From the NCBI GenBank assembly GCA_016647705.1, contig CM028328.1, positions 49,213,647 to 49,277,646 of the forward strand: a stretch of 64,000 nucleotides of DNA, read 5' to 3'. Under the pieces are notes generated by a model. It worked only from the letters and a program-made list of their open reading frames with translations, had not been told where the DNA came from and did no database searches. The translations under genes and the position numbers were made by a program. Shown here piece by piece: positions 1-11,716 of this stretch (its first letter is position 1; each line of letters opens with the position of its first letter). This stretch comes from Eucommia ulmoides. Lineage: Eukaryota > Streptophyta > Magnoliopsida > Garryales > Eucommiaceae.

Positions 1-930
1 TTCTAACTTGTTATGTTCATGTGGTATGAGAATAACAAAACAAGTGCAACTAAAGACTTTGAGTTCAGAGTAATCAGGAGGTTTACCAAAAAAAGGCTCA
101 AATGGAGACTGGTGTTGAATTGTTGTAGAGTGGACACGGTTTATTGTGTATACTACAGTTAGGGAAACCTCACCCCATAAGCGTTCAGGATAGGAGATGA
201 TGAACTATGTTAAGAATGTGTATATCTTTGTGTTCAACTTGTCCATATTGTTCGGAGGTTCTAAGACACGAGTGGTGGGGGAGCGTACCATTTTTGTGAA
301 GCACGTTGAGAAAAATACAATCCTTGTATTCCATTGCATTATCTTAGTGTAAAACTTTGATATTTCAAGAAAATTGAATTTGAACCATAGAAGAAAACTC
401 AGAATATAGTTGGAATAGTTCTGATCGATTTTTTTTTATAAGAAATAGACGTGTATATCGAGAGTAGTCGCCCATAAAGATAACAAAATAACGAGCACCA
501 CCCATTGTTTTATGAGAAGAAGGCCCCTAAACATTAGATAGAATTAGATCAAAGGGTACAAGAGAAATAGACTGGCTCTCATTGAAAAGTAGAGCTAGTT
601 GTTTTGCAAGTCGGCAATAGATACAATTAAAGGACTCATGTTGAATTGAACCTAATTGACCGCTAGAGATAAGCGATTTGAGTTAACTAGAAGAAGTTTA
701 ACCTAATCGAGAATTCCAAATATAGGATGGTGATAGTGGTAATGGCGGTTGTGGAGATAAGAAAATGGATGATGAAGGTAGTAGTGGCGGTAAGGTTACA
801 CAGATTGTTGAAGGGACTTGGGGTGGTGCTGGTGGGGTTTGAGGTGGAAGGTGCAAACTGTTGAGTTCAAATAGACATCCAACTTTACGATCAGTTTCGA
901 GGGTTTCTCTAGTCCGAGGAACTTGCACAC
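1..930 (-). pseudogene. Copia integrase region (CopA), runs off window edge
   Basis: Read on the minus strand, this gives the gag-pre-integrase and integrase part of a Ty1/copia polyprotein. A WNSRLG start of the pre-integrase domain lies near 700-720, a CRLAKQ zinc-finger end near 600, and the core start FDLILSNV near 545. A second-Asp region (DNAMEY) and an E-helix (QYGQVEHKDIHIL) follow. Near 1-200 are family signatures such as SPFEPFFGKPPDYSEL and CFVILIPHEHNKLE. The first catalytic Asp (usually in HSDVWG) reads Asn here, and several in-frame stops are present, so it is dead. The element continues left of the window toward RT. It is a different copia family from CopB by sequence. Confidence 0.85.
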
Positions 931-1385
931 GACAAACACTATTAGAAAATATTACTTCAAGTCCAAATTCACAGAGTTTCCCAATAGATAGAGATTTAAA
1001 GTGACTTTCAGAATTAAATATGCGTCAAGAATAGAAAGATGTGAAGTAGAAATATGAAGGGTATGAGTAACACGCATTTGAGAACCATTAGTGGTATGAA
1101 TGTTAGGGGCATTCATAGCGGATAGTTTGGATGAGAAGATGTTGGGATCAAAAGTCATATGATTACAACATACAGAATTAAAGAATTAAGATGAATTACT
1201 TGTAGTAAGTGAAAGGGTAGGGAAAACATTTGTACCATACTCGAAGAAAATTTTGTAGAAGAGAGAAGTGATATCCGCAATAGAGATGGTAACAATAGTG
1301 AAAGTAGGATTCGAACCCTCTTTGGCATTGAGAATGGTTTTAGAAGAGCAACCTTTGACATCGTTATTGATCTGGATCAATAATA
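931..1385 (-). pseudogene. Copia protease region (CopA)
   Basis: The minus strand upstream of the integrase gives MTFDPNIFSSKLSAMNAP and NIHTTNGSQM, followed by LILKVTLNLYLLGNSVNLDLK. This matches the copia aspartic-protease block after the active site (HMT...F..L, TADGS.M, LS.NLLSVGQL). About 60 residues further upstream (1190-1385) carry the linker between the gag zinc knuckle and the protease in another frame. The DSG/DTG active site itself is not clearly readable. The upstream gag is missing: homology stops where a tandem repeat begins near 1386. Confidence 0.7.
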
Positions 1386-1850
1386 TATGAAAAAATATAC
1401 TGTATGATATAAATCTAAAGAAACTGAGGCCACAGATGGATTCAAAATGCTGAAATTGTTTAAAAATTGATATAATCGTGAGGAACCGATTGATGAACAC
1501 TTGAACTAGTTAAATCTCTATGATGAATCAAATCAACAATATAAAGAGAATTATACTGTATGATCTGAATTTTAGTAAATGGAGGCCACTAATGATTCAT
1601 AACACCAAAATTAGCCCCGAATCGGTCTATAATCGTGAAGAACCCATTAATGAACCTTTAAACCAGTTAAACCACCGTGTTGAACCGAATCAACAATATA
1701 AAAGAAACTATACTGTATGATTTGAATTTGAGTAAATGAAGGCCACTGATGGATGCAGAATGCCAAAAATTAGCAAAAAACCGATGTTCAATCTTCAAGA
1801 ACCAGTCCAAAAATAGAAGAACCATTCAATAAAAAATGCTAAACTGGTCT
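1386..1850. repeat. ~157-bp tandem repeat, about three copies
   Basis: The phrase TACTGTATGAT recurs at 1398, 1554 and 1711, spacing 156 and 157 bp. Shared flanks include AATCAACAATATAAAGAGAA upstream and GGCCACTGATGGAT downstream. The third unit decays before 1850. It abuts the truncated end of the CopA protease region. I see no coding capacity; the 66-residue frame at 1520-1720 is an accident of the repeat. Confidence 0.8.
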
Positions 1851-2389
1851 GGCGACGCGTGGCCTGACAACGACAGAATGACATAATCTTTGGAGAGCAT
1901 GTGAGGGTGCTTTCGGCATCATTTGGAGGTGGTTTTGGTGTCATTGGAATCATCTTCGATGAGACACTTCTGATGGTATGTTGTATGATGAATTTGGGTT
2001 GAAATTAAATCCCGTAGAAGTCAATGAAAGTGACAAAAGTGGGGGGGACTGTTGGCGGTGTGTGGAGGTACGTTGAAGCTTCAATTGAGTGATTTTGGTG
2101 GGATTAGAATCATCTATTCAAGAGGAAGTTGATGGTGTGATGAATGTTGATATCGGAGCGATAGTGGCCTTGTAACAGTCAACAGATGCCTCGGACCTGT
2201 GGTGGCTTAAGGTGGCGCGTGATGGCGCGTGAGAACCCTGATGACTGTGAGTTTGATGTCGTTGAACTCGTTTTGATGAAATGAGTTTGGTGATGATGAT
2301 GAATACAAAATTGGGGTGTTGAATGATGAAAAACGAGATAAGCAACGGTGTAGCCCAAGACTTGAAAAGATTATGGTTTAGGAAAAATT
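1851..2389. other. Unassigned interval between copia fragments
   Basis: I recognise nothing certain here. The interval has G/T-biased stretches on the plus strand and a 75-codon open frame on the minus strand (2118-2345) that matches no family I know. It sits between the CopA fragment and the probable CopB LTR and could be eroded copia leader or gag. Confidence 0.4.
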
Positions 2390-3433
2390 TAGTAAGAACA
2401 AGGTCAAGAATAATTGATTTTTAATAGTATATTAGAATAATTGAGAGATAGGATATTGAAAGAATATGAGTGAATTATATTGATATATGAGAAATGTACA
2501 ATTGTACAGATTTACAATAAAGATATATATAGGACATTAGGGAAATATTAGGGTTAGGATTTTAACTGAATGAGCCAAACCACATGTATTAACAGCTAAA
2601 TGTATGTTTTTATATTTGGTTTTTTGTTTTTTGTTTTTGTTTAAGGTACATGTCTAATCAACGGCAGTAATACCATTTTTTTTCTTTCTATATCCTAGTC
2701 ATAGGACTAAGTGAGATTTAAAAAACGAAAGGACTGAAAGTAAAAACATCCAAAGGACTAAAAAAGGTAATCCAGTATTCCCTAACAATGAACATTACCC
2801 AATAAAATACCTTTTATTTAATATAATTTTTTTTTTTTTTTTTTTTACCTTGAGTCCCAATTTTCGTAGTCCCCTTTTCACCCAAATCACTCATTCATCG
2901 TAATTATGTGAGAAGTCTAGTAATTCATTTGGAGATTTAAAGTTACATTGCATGAAAATAATAGTTTGATGTAATATATTGTAGTGATTTATCAATCCAA
3001 TAAGTTTCTTGCAGTTAGTGTAGTGACTTTAAATTTCCGATAGAATTATTAGATTTCTTTTAAAGTGATTGTGAGCGGATGGACAACATAAGCATAAATT
3101 TTAAGTTCATATATAGTTAACCTGGAATTCCTAAAAAAATTAAAGCATACTATTACGCAATGGGTGGAAGGAAGGAGATATCATAAATTTAAGTTCATTT
3201 ATTGTTCACTTAAAATTCCAAACAAAAGTAAAAAGTAAAAAGTAAAAGAATGTAGGAGAATGAGGAAAAATATAATTTGATAATTTACATAATGAATATA
3301 TTATATTCTCCTAATTATGTAGCCATAGGAGTAGGATAAATTAAGAAGAATATCACTGAAATAAATGGGCTACTAAAACTCTACAATAACGAGACCAAAA
3401 ATAAAAATAATGCATAAATATAATATTTTAATA
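2390..3433 (-). repeat. Probable 3' LTR of copia CopB
   Basis: This AT-rich block follows the CopB RNase H stop and its purine tract on the minus strand. The LTR would start with TATTAAAATATT (TG mutated to TA) at 3433 and run left. It contains a minus-strand TATA-like CCTATATATATC near 2521-2533, with a short A/T-rich transcribed leader after it, as copia LTRs do. The left boundary near 2390 is a guess. A long poly(T) run lies at 2828-2847. No second copy is in the window to confirm it. Confidence 0.35.
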
Positions 3434-4006
3434 CTCCTCATCAAGCTGGGGAGAAAATTTGATGAGTTCTAACTTGTCAATAGTTGACTGAAGTAGAGAT
3501 GATCCTGTGGAGTTGGTGAAAATATTAGTAGCCTGTTCAGAAGATGGGATGAACGTAGGTCTGATGATTCCTAATCGAACTTTATCAAGAAAGAAATAGA
3601 TATCCTTCTCGATGTGTTTCATCATTTCATGGAGAATTGAGTCCGATGATAGCATTATGGTGGACTTGTTGTCACTGAACAATTTAGATGAGTTTCTCAC
3701 GGGAAGTCCCAGCTCGGTCGGAGGGGAACGAAGCCAAATGAGTTCATATGTTCTATGAGCCATGGCGCGATACTTAACTTCAATAGAAGATTGAGAGACT
3801 ATGGATTGCTTCTTACTCTTCCATGAGATTAGGTGTCTTTTATGAAAAGTGCACAGACTAGAGGTCGAATGTTTATTATCCTTCGATTCTGCATAGTCAG
3901 CATCTGTAAAGTAGGGAAGTCCCTATTGTGTTCTGGTAACATAAAAGAAGCCAAGACCGGGGTATATTTGTAGGTACTGAAGGATATGGTAGACAACATA
4001 CAAGTG
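3428..4006 (-). pseudogene. Copia RNase H (CopB)
   Basis: The minus strand gives the C-terminal half of a copia RNase H. A KKQSIVSQSS-like stretch near 3790-3810 is followed in frame by an open part (3428-3763) with AHRTYELIWLR, LFSDNKSTIMLSSD, HEMMKHIEKDIYF and a tail SPQLDEEY. The D-N-K-S motif (usually CDNxSA) and the H..KHIE.D motif are recognisable. The frame ends at the purine tract, as expected for the last pol domain. The N-terminal half has stops. Confidence 0.85.
3434..3449 (-). promoter_or_regulatory. Polypurine tract of CopB
   Basis: On the minus strand the sequence AGCTTGATGAGGAG lies at the end of the RNase H frame, just before the presumed LTR. It is the usual copia tract (AGCTTGRGGGGGAG) with substitutions. 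It would prime plus-strand DNA synthesis. Confidence 0.5.
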
Positions 4007-4930
4007 TTATATACGAGGTGAATGCATAAATTGACTTACAACACTAACAAAATATGTAAGATTTGGCCTTGTAATAGTTAGAAAGATGAGGCGACCAATA
4101 AGTTGCTGATATAAGGATGAATCTGATAATAATTGTCCCGATTTTGCTGCTAACTTAAGGTTTGAATCCATAGGAGTGGAAGCGGGTTTGCATCCAAGCA
4201 TCCCGGTGGCCTGATGAAGATCAAGGGCATATTTCTGTTTGGATATAGAGATGCCTTGTTGAGACCAAACAACCTTAATACTAAGAAAGTAACGGAGATG
4301 ACCCAAATCCTTGATGTAAAAAATCTGTTTGAAATCCTTCTTTACCTGCTTAATGCCAAGTGCGTCACCTCCAGTTATAATAATGTCATCGACACAAATT
4401 GAAATAATGATGCTTGTCCCGGGTGTTGGTGACGAATCAAGCAGGTATGTTCTGAGTGACACTAGGTAAACCCCATAGTAAGGATGGCTTTGCTGAATCA
4501 TTTGAACCATGCACGAGGAGATTGCTTAAGTCTATAGAGGGATTTTTGAAGTCGATAGACTTTGCCCAAATACTCCCATTGAGTTCAAAATCCCGGTAGA
4601 GGCTCCATATAAATAATCTAAGTCAGGTTGCCATTGAGAAATGCATTCTTGACATCTAACTGTTGTAGAGGCTAGGTATAGGAGGCAACTAAGGAAATAA
4701 GAAGATGTGTATGAGTCAACTTAGTAATAGGGGCAAAGGTGGCTCCAAAGTCTTTGACCGGGATTTATGTATAGCCCATAGTGACAATATGAGCTTTATA
4801 TCGATCGATGGACCTGTCGGAGAGAAATTTGACATTGAAGACCCACTTACAACCGACTAGTCATTTAGCTGGAGGTAAGTCAATCAACTCCCAAGTCTGC
4901 TTCTGTTGTAGGGCATCCATTTATGCTTCT
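4007..4930 (-). pseudogene. Copia reverse transcriptase (CopB)
   Basis: The minus strand encodes a copia RT in broken frames. N-terminal motifs lie near 4930-4520 (MDALQQKQTWELIDLPP, GCKWVFNVK, LDVKNAFLNG, LYRLKQSPRAWF). The open frame 4007-4510 carries the active site as ICVDDIIITG (usually YVDD), then DLGHLRYFLSI, GISISKQKYALDL and LIGRLIFLTITRPNLTYFVS. Several TAG/TGA codons interrupt the N-terminal half. The spacing to RNase H is normal, so 3428-4930 is one continuous decayed pol. Confidence 0.88.
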
Positions 4931-5262
4931 ATAATGACTACCTAATTTGAATTTTGGAGGGCCTCATGTACTGAGCAAAGAATGACAACTAAATCAAACT
5001 GTCCAAGGAAGGATTTGTATTGATCCGAGAGATCCATAAAAGATAAATACTTGAAAATTGAATGATTAGTAGAACAGAATACGAGGCAGCGAGAGGGTGG
5101 ACGACGATCCGAAGCAGGGTAATGAGAGGGAACGGTGTCAGAAATGATGAGAGACGGAGAGACACCCAATTCTAAAGAAGAAGTTGGCAGTGGCTATCAA
5201 ATACGTGGACAATGAGAGTAAACCCGTAACAGTGCGAGTGGGGGGTTAAGTGGGAAAGGCGG
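4931..5262 (-). pseudogene. CopB linker between integrase and RT, cut by TatA
   Basis: Minus-strand frame 4942-5169 reads SDRRPPSR followed by a hydrophilic linker, matching the variable stretch between integrase and RT in copia pol. At 5262 the copia sequence stops at the TatA 5' LTR. The matching upstream half (integrase) lies at 43575-44187, on the other side of TatA. Confidence 0.7.
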
Positions 5263-6558
5263 TGTAGGCACCGCATTTTGTCCTGCTCGGTTAGTGTTGA
5301 ATCAAGTATAAGTTCAGATAAATTTTAAACTTAGGTTTAAAGGGAATAGATTTCTATTTTGGATCACAATGTATAAAACAGAAAAATACCAAAAAACATA
5401 AGAAAACACAAACTTTTAAATTAGACTAAATTCAGCTAAGTAAAAGTTTCAGGTCAACCTTGAAAATCTTATAATTTAAGGGCGGTCTAAAATAACTTTA
5501 TTAAAGGTTGATTTTTATTAAATCATATTTAATATAAATAAAAATTAACCAATACCCTTTAATTACACGTTATTTTAAGCAATTACCTCGGTTACCTACC
5601 CTGACCTTGAAACATTTACTATCACAGAATTTTGTCAGTTTAACACCGAAAACATTTGTTTCAATTATGCATATTACATAAAATACCATCTAGAAACAAT
5701 CCAAGATACGTTGATCAAGGCTTGTAAAGGTCATGACAAGCCCTAAATCACCAAGGTAATGAAGGACTTGGGTTTGGTTTGGAATTACACCAATCCAAGT
5801 TGTCTTGACAAACCTCCCTAAGCCCAATGAATCAAGAGCCTAACCATCATTGAAAGGCTCACAAAGGAGCTTTGAAATGACCAAAAAACCCATATATATT
5901 ATCTACACAAATATCTAAGGAAGGAAACCAAGACACTTAGGATATGACCAACTGTTATCGAAACTAAATCAATTCTGTTGGCCACCTAAGTTAGGCATTT
6001 AATATGCATTAAATGCCCATGCCATCAAGCATTAATTTATTGGGATGAAATAGATAGGCCATATTAAAGGTATCAATATTTTTTGATCAAAATATCTTAG
6101 AGTTAATCGAAAACCTTGAAATGTGACTACACGTTGTCGAAACCAAACCAAACCGGGTTGCCACCTAACCCATGCATTTAATGATTATTGCATGCATATC
6201 CCATAAAGAATTAATTTATTAGGGATGACATGGAATGGATGGATTCATTGAATCTAGATATTTTATCAAAATATCTTAGGGTTAACTAGGAACCTTGAAA
6301 TCCAATCGTCGGTTACAAGGCAAACTAACCCGATTCAATCCAAAGCCAACCGACTGTGTGCTCACCAAGTAATGACTCATCATATAGCATTAAATGTAAG
6401 AGGACACATTGAGACTACATACATTGCATCTTGAAAGCATTGATCGTAACTAAACCAAAATAGTGAAACTAACCGGTACTTAGCCCTTAAACCAAACCGG
6501 AAGTGTCACATCTTGACATTAATGCACCTATGTGAAACAAATAGGATTTGAGGGAGCG

Positions 6559-6624
6559 TAATGATTGGTAATGATTTCCAATCATTAACAAATCTAGGAA
6601 ATGATTTGGTAATCATTACCAAAT
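6559..6624. promoter_or_regulatory. Palindromes upstream of the TatA TATA box
   Basis: TAATGATTGG (6559-6568) is followed after 9 bases by its exact reverse complement (6578-6587). A second structure at 6604-6624 has perfect 10-bp arms around one central C (arm ATTTGGTAAT). They lie 140-205 bp upstream of TATAAATA. In the 3' LTR the same region (40246-40320) keeps the words but not the perfect symmetry. Confidence 0.6.
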
Positions 6625-6765
6625 ATTTGAGGATCTTTCCTTGCACTCCAAATTTGTCCAAAGAGAACAGAAAAGAAATCAAGAGAGCAATTCCTCTAGG
6701 CCAAACTGACCCTAAGGAAGGGCCTAACATGGCCTATGCATTTCTGCGTGCACAGGCCCTTGGCT

Positions 6766-6773
6766 TATAAATA
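6766..6773 (+). promoter_or_regulatory. TATA box of TatA 5' LTR
   Basis: TATAAATA follows GGCCCTTGGCT and precedes a CT-rich leader, as in plant LTR promoters. The corresponding 3' LTR site (near 40458) reads TTTAAATT, so that copy has probably lost its promoter. Confidence 0.7.
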
Positions 6774-7007
6774 AAGGGTCCTTGTTTTTATTCTTTTAAG
6801 TCTTGAAGTCATAGCTTCTCTCACCAAACTCGATTAATAATCTCAGGTGCTACAATTTTTAAGAAATTCTCTTGAATAACATGCCATTATTCTACTGAAA
6901 TTCACTCCTAGTGGGTGTTCTTGAGGTTCTTGGAGTAAGAACTCAAAAAGTTGACGGTGATTGATCAAGTTCAAGCCAAGAAGATCAAGAAGGAGAAGAA
7001 AGTACTT

Positions 7008-7040
7008 GTTTAGGGAAAGACCACTCCCTTAAACTAGGTA
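7008..7040 (+). promoter_or_regulatory. Conserved LTR leader stem (GTTTAGGGA...TCCCTTAAAC)
   Basis: About 240 nt downstream of the TATA box, TTAGGGAAAGACCACTCCC is followed by TTAAACTAGGTA. The unrelated-looking TatC LTR carries nearly the same block on the minus strand (45230-45268; TTAGGGAAAGACCATCCCCC then TAAGCAAGGTA) at a similar distance from its TATA box. It can fold and ends in AGGTA, which could also serve as a splice donor. The function is inferred only. Confidence 0.4.
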
Positions 7041-7489
7041 CGTGTATTGAACATCCCTTGATCTTGTCTTAAATTTCATGTTCTATACTTTTACATAGTA
7101 GAATCATGTAGATATCAGGCATTAATTTGATGTACATACCCTAAATAACCTATAAATAACTAAAAAATGTTAAATTTATGTTATACAAACCAAACCATAT
7201 TAAATTTGTTCAAGATCATGTCAAGAACATCAAGGACATCCAAGAACACATTAAGAACATGTGAGGATGCAAATCATCCAAGAACATGTTAAGAACATGT
7301 GAGGATTCAAACAAAACGTATATCACACCATGAGTTGTGCATAGTCTTTACTTTTCTCTCAAGAACTCTTTAAACTGAACTCTTATAACTATTAACCTAA
7401 CCATATAAATTGTTAATAAAATGATTTACTTTATGCTAAACATCAAGATCACATCTTGCTAGGCTAGTGGACTGGCACACATATGTGCG

Positions 7490-7501
7490 TATATATATAT
7501 A

Positions 7502-7541
<40 letters not shown>
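7490..7541. repeat. (TA)n then (AC)n microsatellite
   Basis: A short TA run is followed by about 19 AC dinucleotides (7503-7541). The 3' LTR counterpart near 40950 has only a TA run, so the AC tract expanded after insertion. Confidence 0.95.
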
Positions 7542-7544
<3 letters not shown>

Positions 7545-8714
7545 TACATTGATAGACCCTTGTGGTAAAAAACTCGGGATAAAGGGAGGGCCTCTATTCC
7601 TTTCTGGGATGTGTGCGATTCTTCTTTTGAAACCTTCCCGTTTTTCTTATTTACAAGTAGGACTAACATTAATATGGTATTTTCTTTTCTTTTTAACTAA
7701 ATATCTTAAAAACAAAACTAAACTAATGAGTTTGGTTAAGGTGTTTTTGACAAAATCAAAGAGATTATGCACACATCGTGTTGTGATCCATGTATGGTTT
7801 TAAAGATAAAATTAACTAAACTAGTTTGTGACCCTATATAAAGGAACTATGTTAGACCTGATCTTTGGTTGTTCGCCATAGTACGTAGGCAACCTCATAT
7901 GAACTGATCTTTGGTTACTTACCAAAGTACGTAGGCAACTTTTATAAGGTTTAGTCCCTAAAAACTACAAAAACATGTTCATTTCATTTAGTATAGCTTG
8001 CATGTTGGAACTACATGTCCACCTGATTTCTTATGAAAACAAGGATATATAGGTAGCCTATATAAGGTTTGGTCGGTTATATTTCTGCATATTATAAACT
8101 GCTATTGGGTTGTCGCTGCCTAGAATAGTGTATTATTTACTGCTTTCATTATGTAAAAAAATACAAAAATATTTTCATTTCTAGTTGTAGTTACATAATA
8201 GATTAGTTAACATTTATTGCTTTAATTACGTTAAGATACATAAAAAAGAAAAAAAACCCTTTAAAAAATGGAATTATTTTGTTAATAAAATAAAAGAAAA
8301 TTACTTGGGTAATGTTTAACAATGAATATTCATTTAGACTAAGGTAACATTTATGGATAGGTATCTCTGGGTGTATAAAACATTCCTCGAGTATAACTGA
8401 CCCCTGAACTTTAAGAATATCTCTAGTACATAGACCTTTATGAAGTTAAAACACAGGTCATTTCAAAGTAAAATGAATTTCTAAATCTCCTGGTGACCTG
8501 GCACACCATTTAATCCCATGCTAGGTGGCGACTCCGTTTTCAACATAAAATCCCATCCTAAGAAGTTTTTCAAAATCGATGCCAAGAAAAGCCCTTGAAA
8601 AACTATTTTCAAAATGAATAGATTTAGATGACTTAGAGAGGGAGAAATGAAACTTGCTTCCTCTTTTTCTTGATTTTTTACTTCTCCCACTATCAAAATC
8701 TAGGGTGCATCAGT

Positions 8715-8732
8715 TGGCGACTTCGTTGGGGA
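8715..8732 (+). promoter_or_regulatory. TatA primer-binding site (tRNA-Arg type)
   Basis: TGGCGACTTCGTTGGGGA starts two bases after the LTR end. It resembles the TGGCGACTCCACTGGGGA site of plant Tat elements, which pairs with the 3' end of a tRNA-Arg. The same type recurs at 58638 in TatB. Confidence 0.85.
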
Positions 8733-8930
8733 TTGATAAAAGGGTCAGACGTAGTTGGAGTCTAAATTAATATTTATAGTTAAATAAAACCTGAGAAATA
8801 CGTCTTTGATTTTTAAATATAAATAATTCCATTCTAAAAATAATAAATAGTAATAAATAATAATAATAAAAAAAAAGAAAAAAAGAAATAATAATAAAAA
8901 AACAAATAATAATGGTAGTGATAACAAATA

Positions 8931-8976
<46 letters not shown>

Positions 8977-9989
8977 TTTAAGTTAAATTTATTTTACATA
9001 TCTTCTATATACTAGCATGTATGCATATTTACTATCTTTTACTGTATTTCAATTATTGTCTTTACATTCCTGCATTTCATTTTCATATACTTTCTCTAAC
9101 ACACGAGCACTCAATATTGCATTGCATATCATGATGAAAAACCCAAGTCATAACCCTCTTAGGGATAGAGAGGCCGGTAGTAGGGGTTGACATCAATGAT
9201 TTCATCATACTGAACTAAGTCTTGAAAACCTTTAGGATAGAAAGAGGCATTAGTAGAAGCAAGGCTGAGGGGTCTCTCCCCGGGGATCTGGCTACGAAAC
9301 TTGACTCGCTCGGACCACTAACCAACGATAGATATTCCCCTAGAGAGGACGTCGGAGGTTTGAAGGTTTGAGAACCGAAGCCTTTTAGTTTGCGCTAGAA
9401 GAAAATCCATAACCTCATATAGTGAGCCTAGGATAGAGCATAATCAAAGCTCTACTATACTTAGGACACTGTCTTGGAGAGAGACATGTATTTTGTTATT
9501 AGTATATAACTACCCTAAAACCTTACAAAAGAGTACCTCTAGGACTAATAGAGATTGGAATAGCCATTTAAGAATTCTCATTCTGCTTTACCTATGAGCC
9601 TGCTCATAGTTTGGAATTGTATCCAAACAAATAACTATTGAGCAAGCCATGGGAAAGGATAAAGAGAATCCTTATTCTGACTATACGAGGCTTTGTTAGA
9701 CTTGGAAACTCCATTTTGTTTGGATTTAAGTATTGTTTTATTTTGAGGTCGATAATGATAAGGTATTGATGCGAGATTTCTATACGTCCAAATAAAAGTG
9801 TCAATCATTTCTGTAAATATAATACACCCCGCCTGAGGGGTTGTCATGTCAAAATCCTATGTGATTTGTAAAATTTGGAAGTAGTGGAAATCTCGTCTCA
9901 AACTGAGTCATAGTTAAAACCCCAAACACCTTTTGTAAGCAAAATACTAAGATAACCATTGTTTTAGTAGGAAAATTGCTTTGTGTAAG
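8733..9989 (+). other. TatA untranslated leader
   Basis: No recognisable coding sequence. An A/T-only stretch (8820-8980) includes a (TAA)n microsatellite at about 8935-8976. The remainder is an unremarkable leader before gag. An Ogre-type extra ORF upstream of gag is not visible, though about 1.25 kb would be short for one. Confidence 0.6.
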
Positions 9990-11401
9990 AAAACACTCAT
10001 ATCCCATTCACCAGTTCGTACTCGTGCGCAAGAACAACAACCTATCCTAATGGAGGATATAAAGAACGACCGAATGAACCTATTAGGGTAGTCCAATTGA
10101 AAGAAGATATGGTTTTGTTGAAGTAGTCTGTCGGTTAAATTTTTGAGCTCCTACAAAAACTCAACCAATCTCGGCAGAACCCTGTAACCCCTGTTCAAAC
10201 CTCGAATACAATGGAACTAATAACCAACCATTAGCCCTCCAGTCCCCAAGGCCCTAGTTGGGCTACTAGAGAGACAATCCTCGTTAAAACTCAGCCATAA
10301 GTCACTTCGACTTTGACTTACCCAAACCCAAGTACCATCTTAGCTAAACCAAATACTTTCCCAGTTATACCAGAAACCAATAACCAATTCAAAAGAGAGG
10401 TGAAACAACAATTTGAGAAAAAATCCCTACCGATAGAAAAGCTACTGCAAATGGAAAGGGAACTCTAATAAGTAAAGAAGGGAAAGTCTGGAACCAATGC
10501 TTGATATCTTGACTTATTTTTTTTTTACCTCAAGTGAAGTTCTTTGATAATTTTAACTTGCCCACATTCACGAAATACAACAGATCACGGTGCCCGACTG
10601 GCACATCCAAAGGTATAAGAATGAGATAGGGGCATATATCCACAACGAAGCATTATCCAATCAGCTGTTTCACCAATCGTTAGATGAACCTACCTCTCGT
10701 TAGTATTCGACAATAGAACATTCGAAGGTGAAGACATTCCTCAACATAGTTAAGATCTTTTGTGAGTGGGGAAATTTTTCAGTAATATGCCGTCCGATGG
10801 AGGGATAGAGCTGCACAAGTAGTATCACTAATGAAAGAGGCCGAGATGGTCTAATTGTTTGTCTAGGCTCAACCTCACCCTTATTATGAGCCTTTGCTGA
10901 ATACACTGAATGGTCCATTCTCTAACGTGATCCTTCAATGGGAGTATATAGAAGAGGGTGTTAGGACCGACTGAATGCAAAAGTTGACCAAACACGAACA
11001 TAAGAGAGAAACACCTAAGAAGAAAGATCCTGAAGTGGAAATGGTAGGCCAAGGTCAAAGAAACCAACAGAACTTCCAACCTCAGTATAAATCCAAATGC
11101 CAAATCCTCCCAAGTTTGAAAACCAAGTCTTCCAAAAGCAACCACCTCAGTTCATACTACCACCTCAATTCGCACCACCACCTCTGTTCCCACCGCTGTC
11201 TCAATTTGCTCATTTTCCAACTCCATCATACAACCCATATCCATATCAACCCTTTACAAATCTTCCAGCACCCAGAGTAGACAACCAAGCTATCCAATCC
11301 AGGATAATCCCTAGATTAACATGCTTGATTGCGGCTTCATGAAGTTAAAACTTGACTAGGCTTGGGGCTTAGAAGTTTCTTACTTCACTATACAACCGCA
11401 G
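9990..11401 (+). pseudogene. Tat gag, N-terminal and central part (TatA)
   Basis: Tat-type gag is readable in pieces across several frames. RTRAQEQQPILMEDI lies near 10017, the capsid start LKFFDNFNLPTFTKYN near 10530-10570 (Tat consensus P.F..YDG...P), then a segment with EAEM (10820s), EYIEEGVRTD (10945) and a Lys/Pro/Gln-rich stretch with NPPKFENQVFQKQPPQ near 11100. Multiple stops and shifts show loss of function. Gag would form the virus-like particle and package element RNA in the cytoplasm. Confidence 0.7.
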
Positions 11402-11716
11402 GTGTGTCAAAACCTGATAATGATCCGACCAAAAGCTATTCTAACCTTCGAGACGCCAGAGCAAGAACCAATGAAAGACTTAAAAGAGATGCCTTGGAAT
11501 TACTCTACGATAATTAAAACCAATGTAGTAAGGATAAAGGACCAAGTAGATGAAGTCAGAGGTATTACTTGGAGTGGGAGAATCTATGCTACCCCAGACT
11601 TGCTGAAAGTACCTGATAAAGAACCCAAGGGTATACCTAAGAAGATTGTTATTAAGAAAGAAGTACAAGAGTTTCTAAAAGTAGTTAAGAATGCTGAGTA
11701 CAAGGTCATCGAGTAA
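11402..11716 (+). pseudogene. Tat gag C-terminal segment (TatA)
   Basis: A 104-codon open stretch with signatures of the Tat gag/protease junction: FETPEQEPMKDLKE, MPWNYSTIIK, VRGITWSGRIYATPD, IVIKKEVQEFLKVVKNAEY and a final VIE. It ends at a TAA (11714-11716) exactly where Tat proteins usually continue with Gln-Leu. The following frame 11717-12505 is in phase, so this looks like a single nonsense change (CAA to TAA, consistent with deamination of a methylated C) inside one reading frame. Confidence 0.8.

Larger units (their letters stand above)
5263..8712 (+). repeat. TatA 5' LTR (3450 bp)
   Basis: It begins with TGTAGGCACCGCATTTTGTCC, the typical Tat LTR head, and ends with GGGTGCATCA two bases before the tRNA-Arg PBS. 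It contains palindromes upstream of a TATA box (6766), a (TA)/(AC) microsatellite (7490-7541) and three units of a 'cctgat...tacgtaggcaacc' motif at 7850-8070 that also recurs in the 3' UTR. The 39056-43574 copy lacks about 220 bp corresponding to roughly 6810-7035. Confidence 0.92.

Noticed and set aside
7483-7803. 106-residue ORF starting with TH repeats
   Set aside because: It runs through the AC microsatellite inside the TatA LTR; the 3' LTR copy does not preserve it.
8745-8927. Apparent hydrophobic membrane peptide on the minus strand
   Set aside because: Translation of an A/T-only stretch next to the TAA microsatellite.
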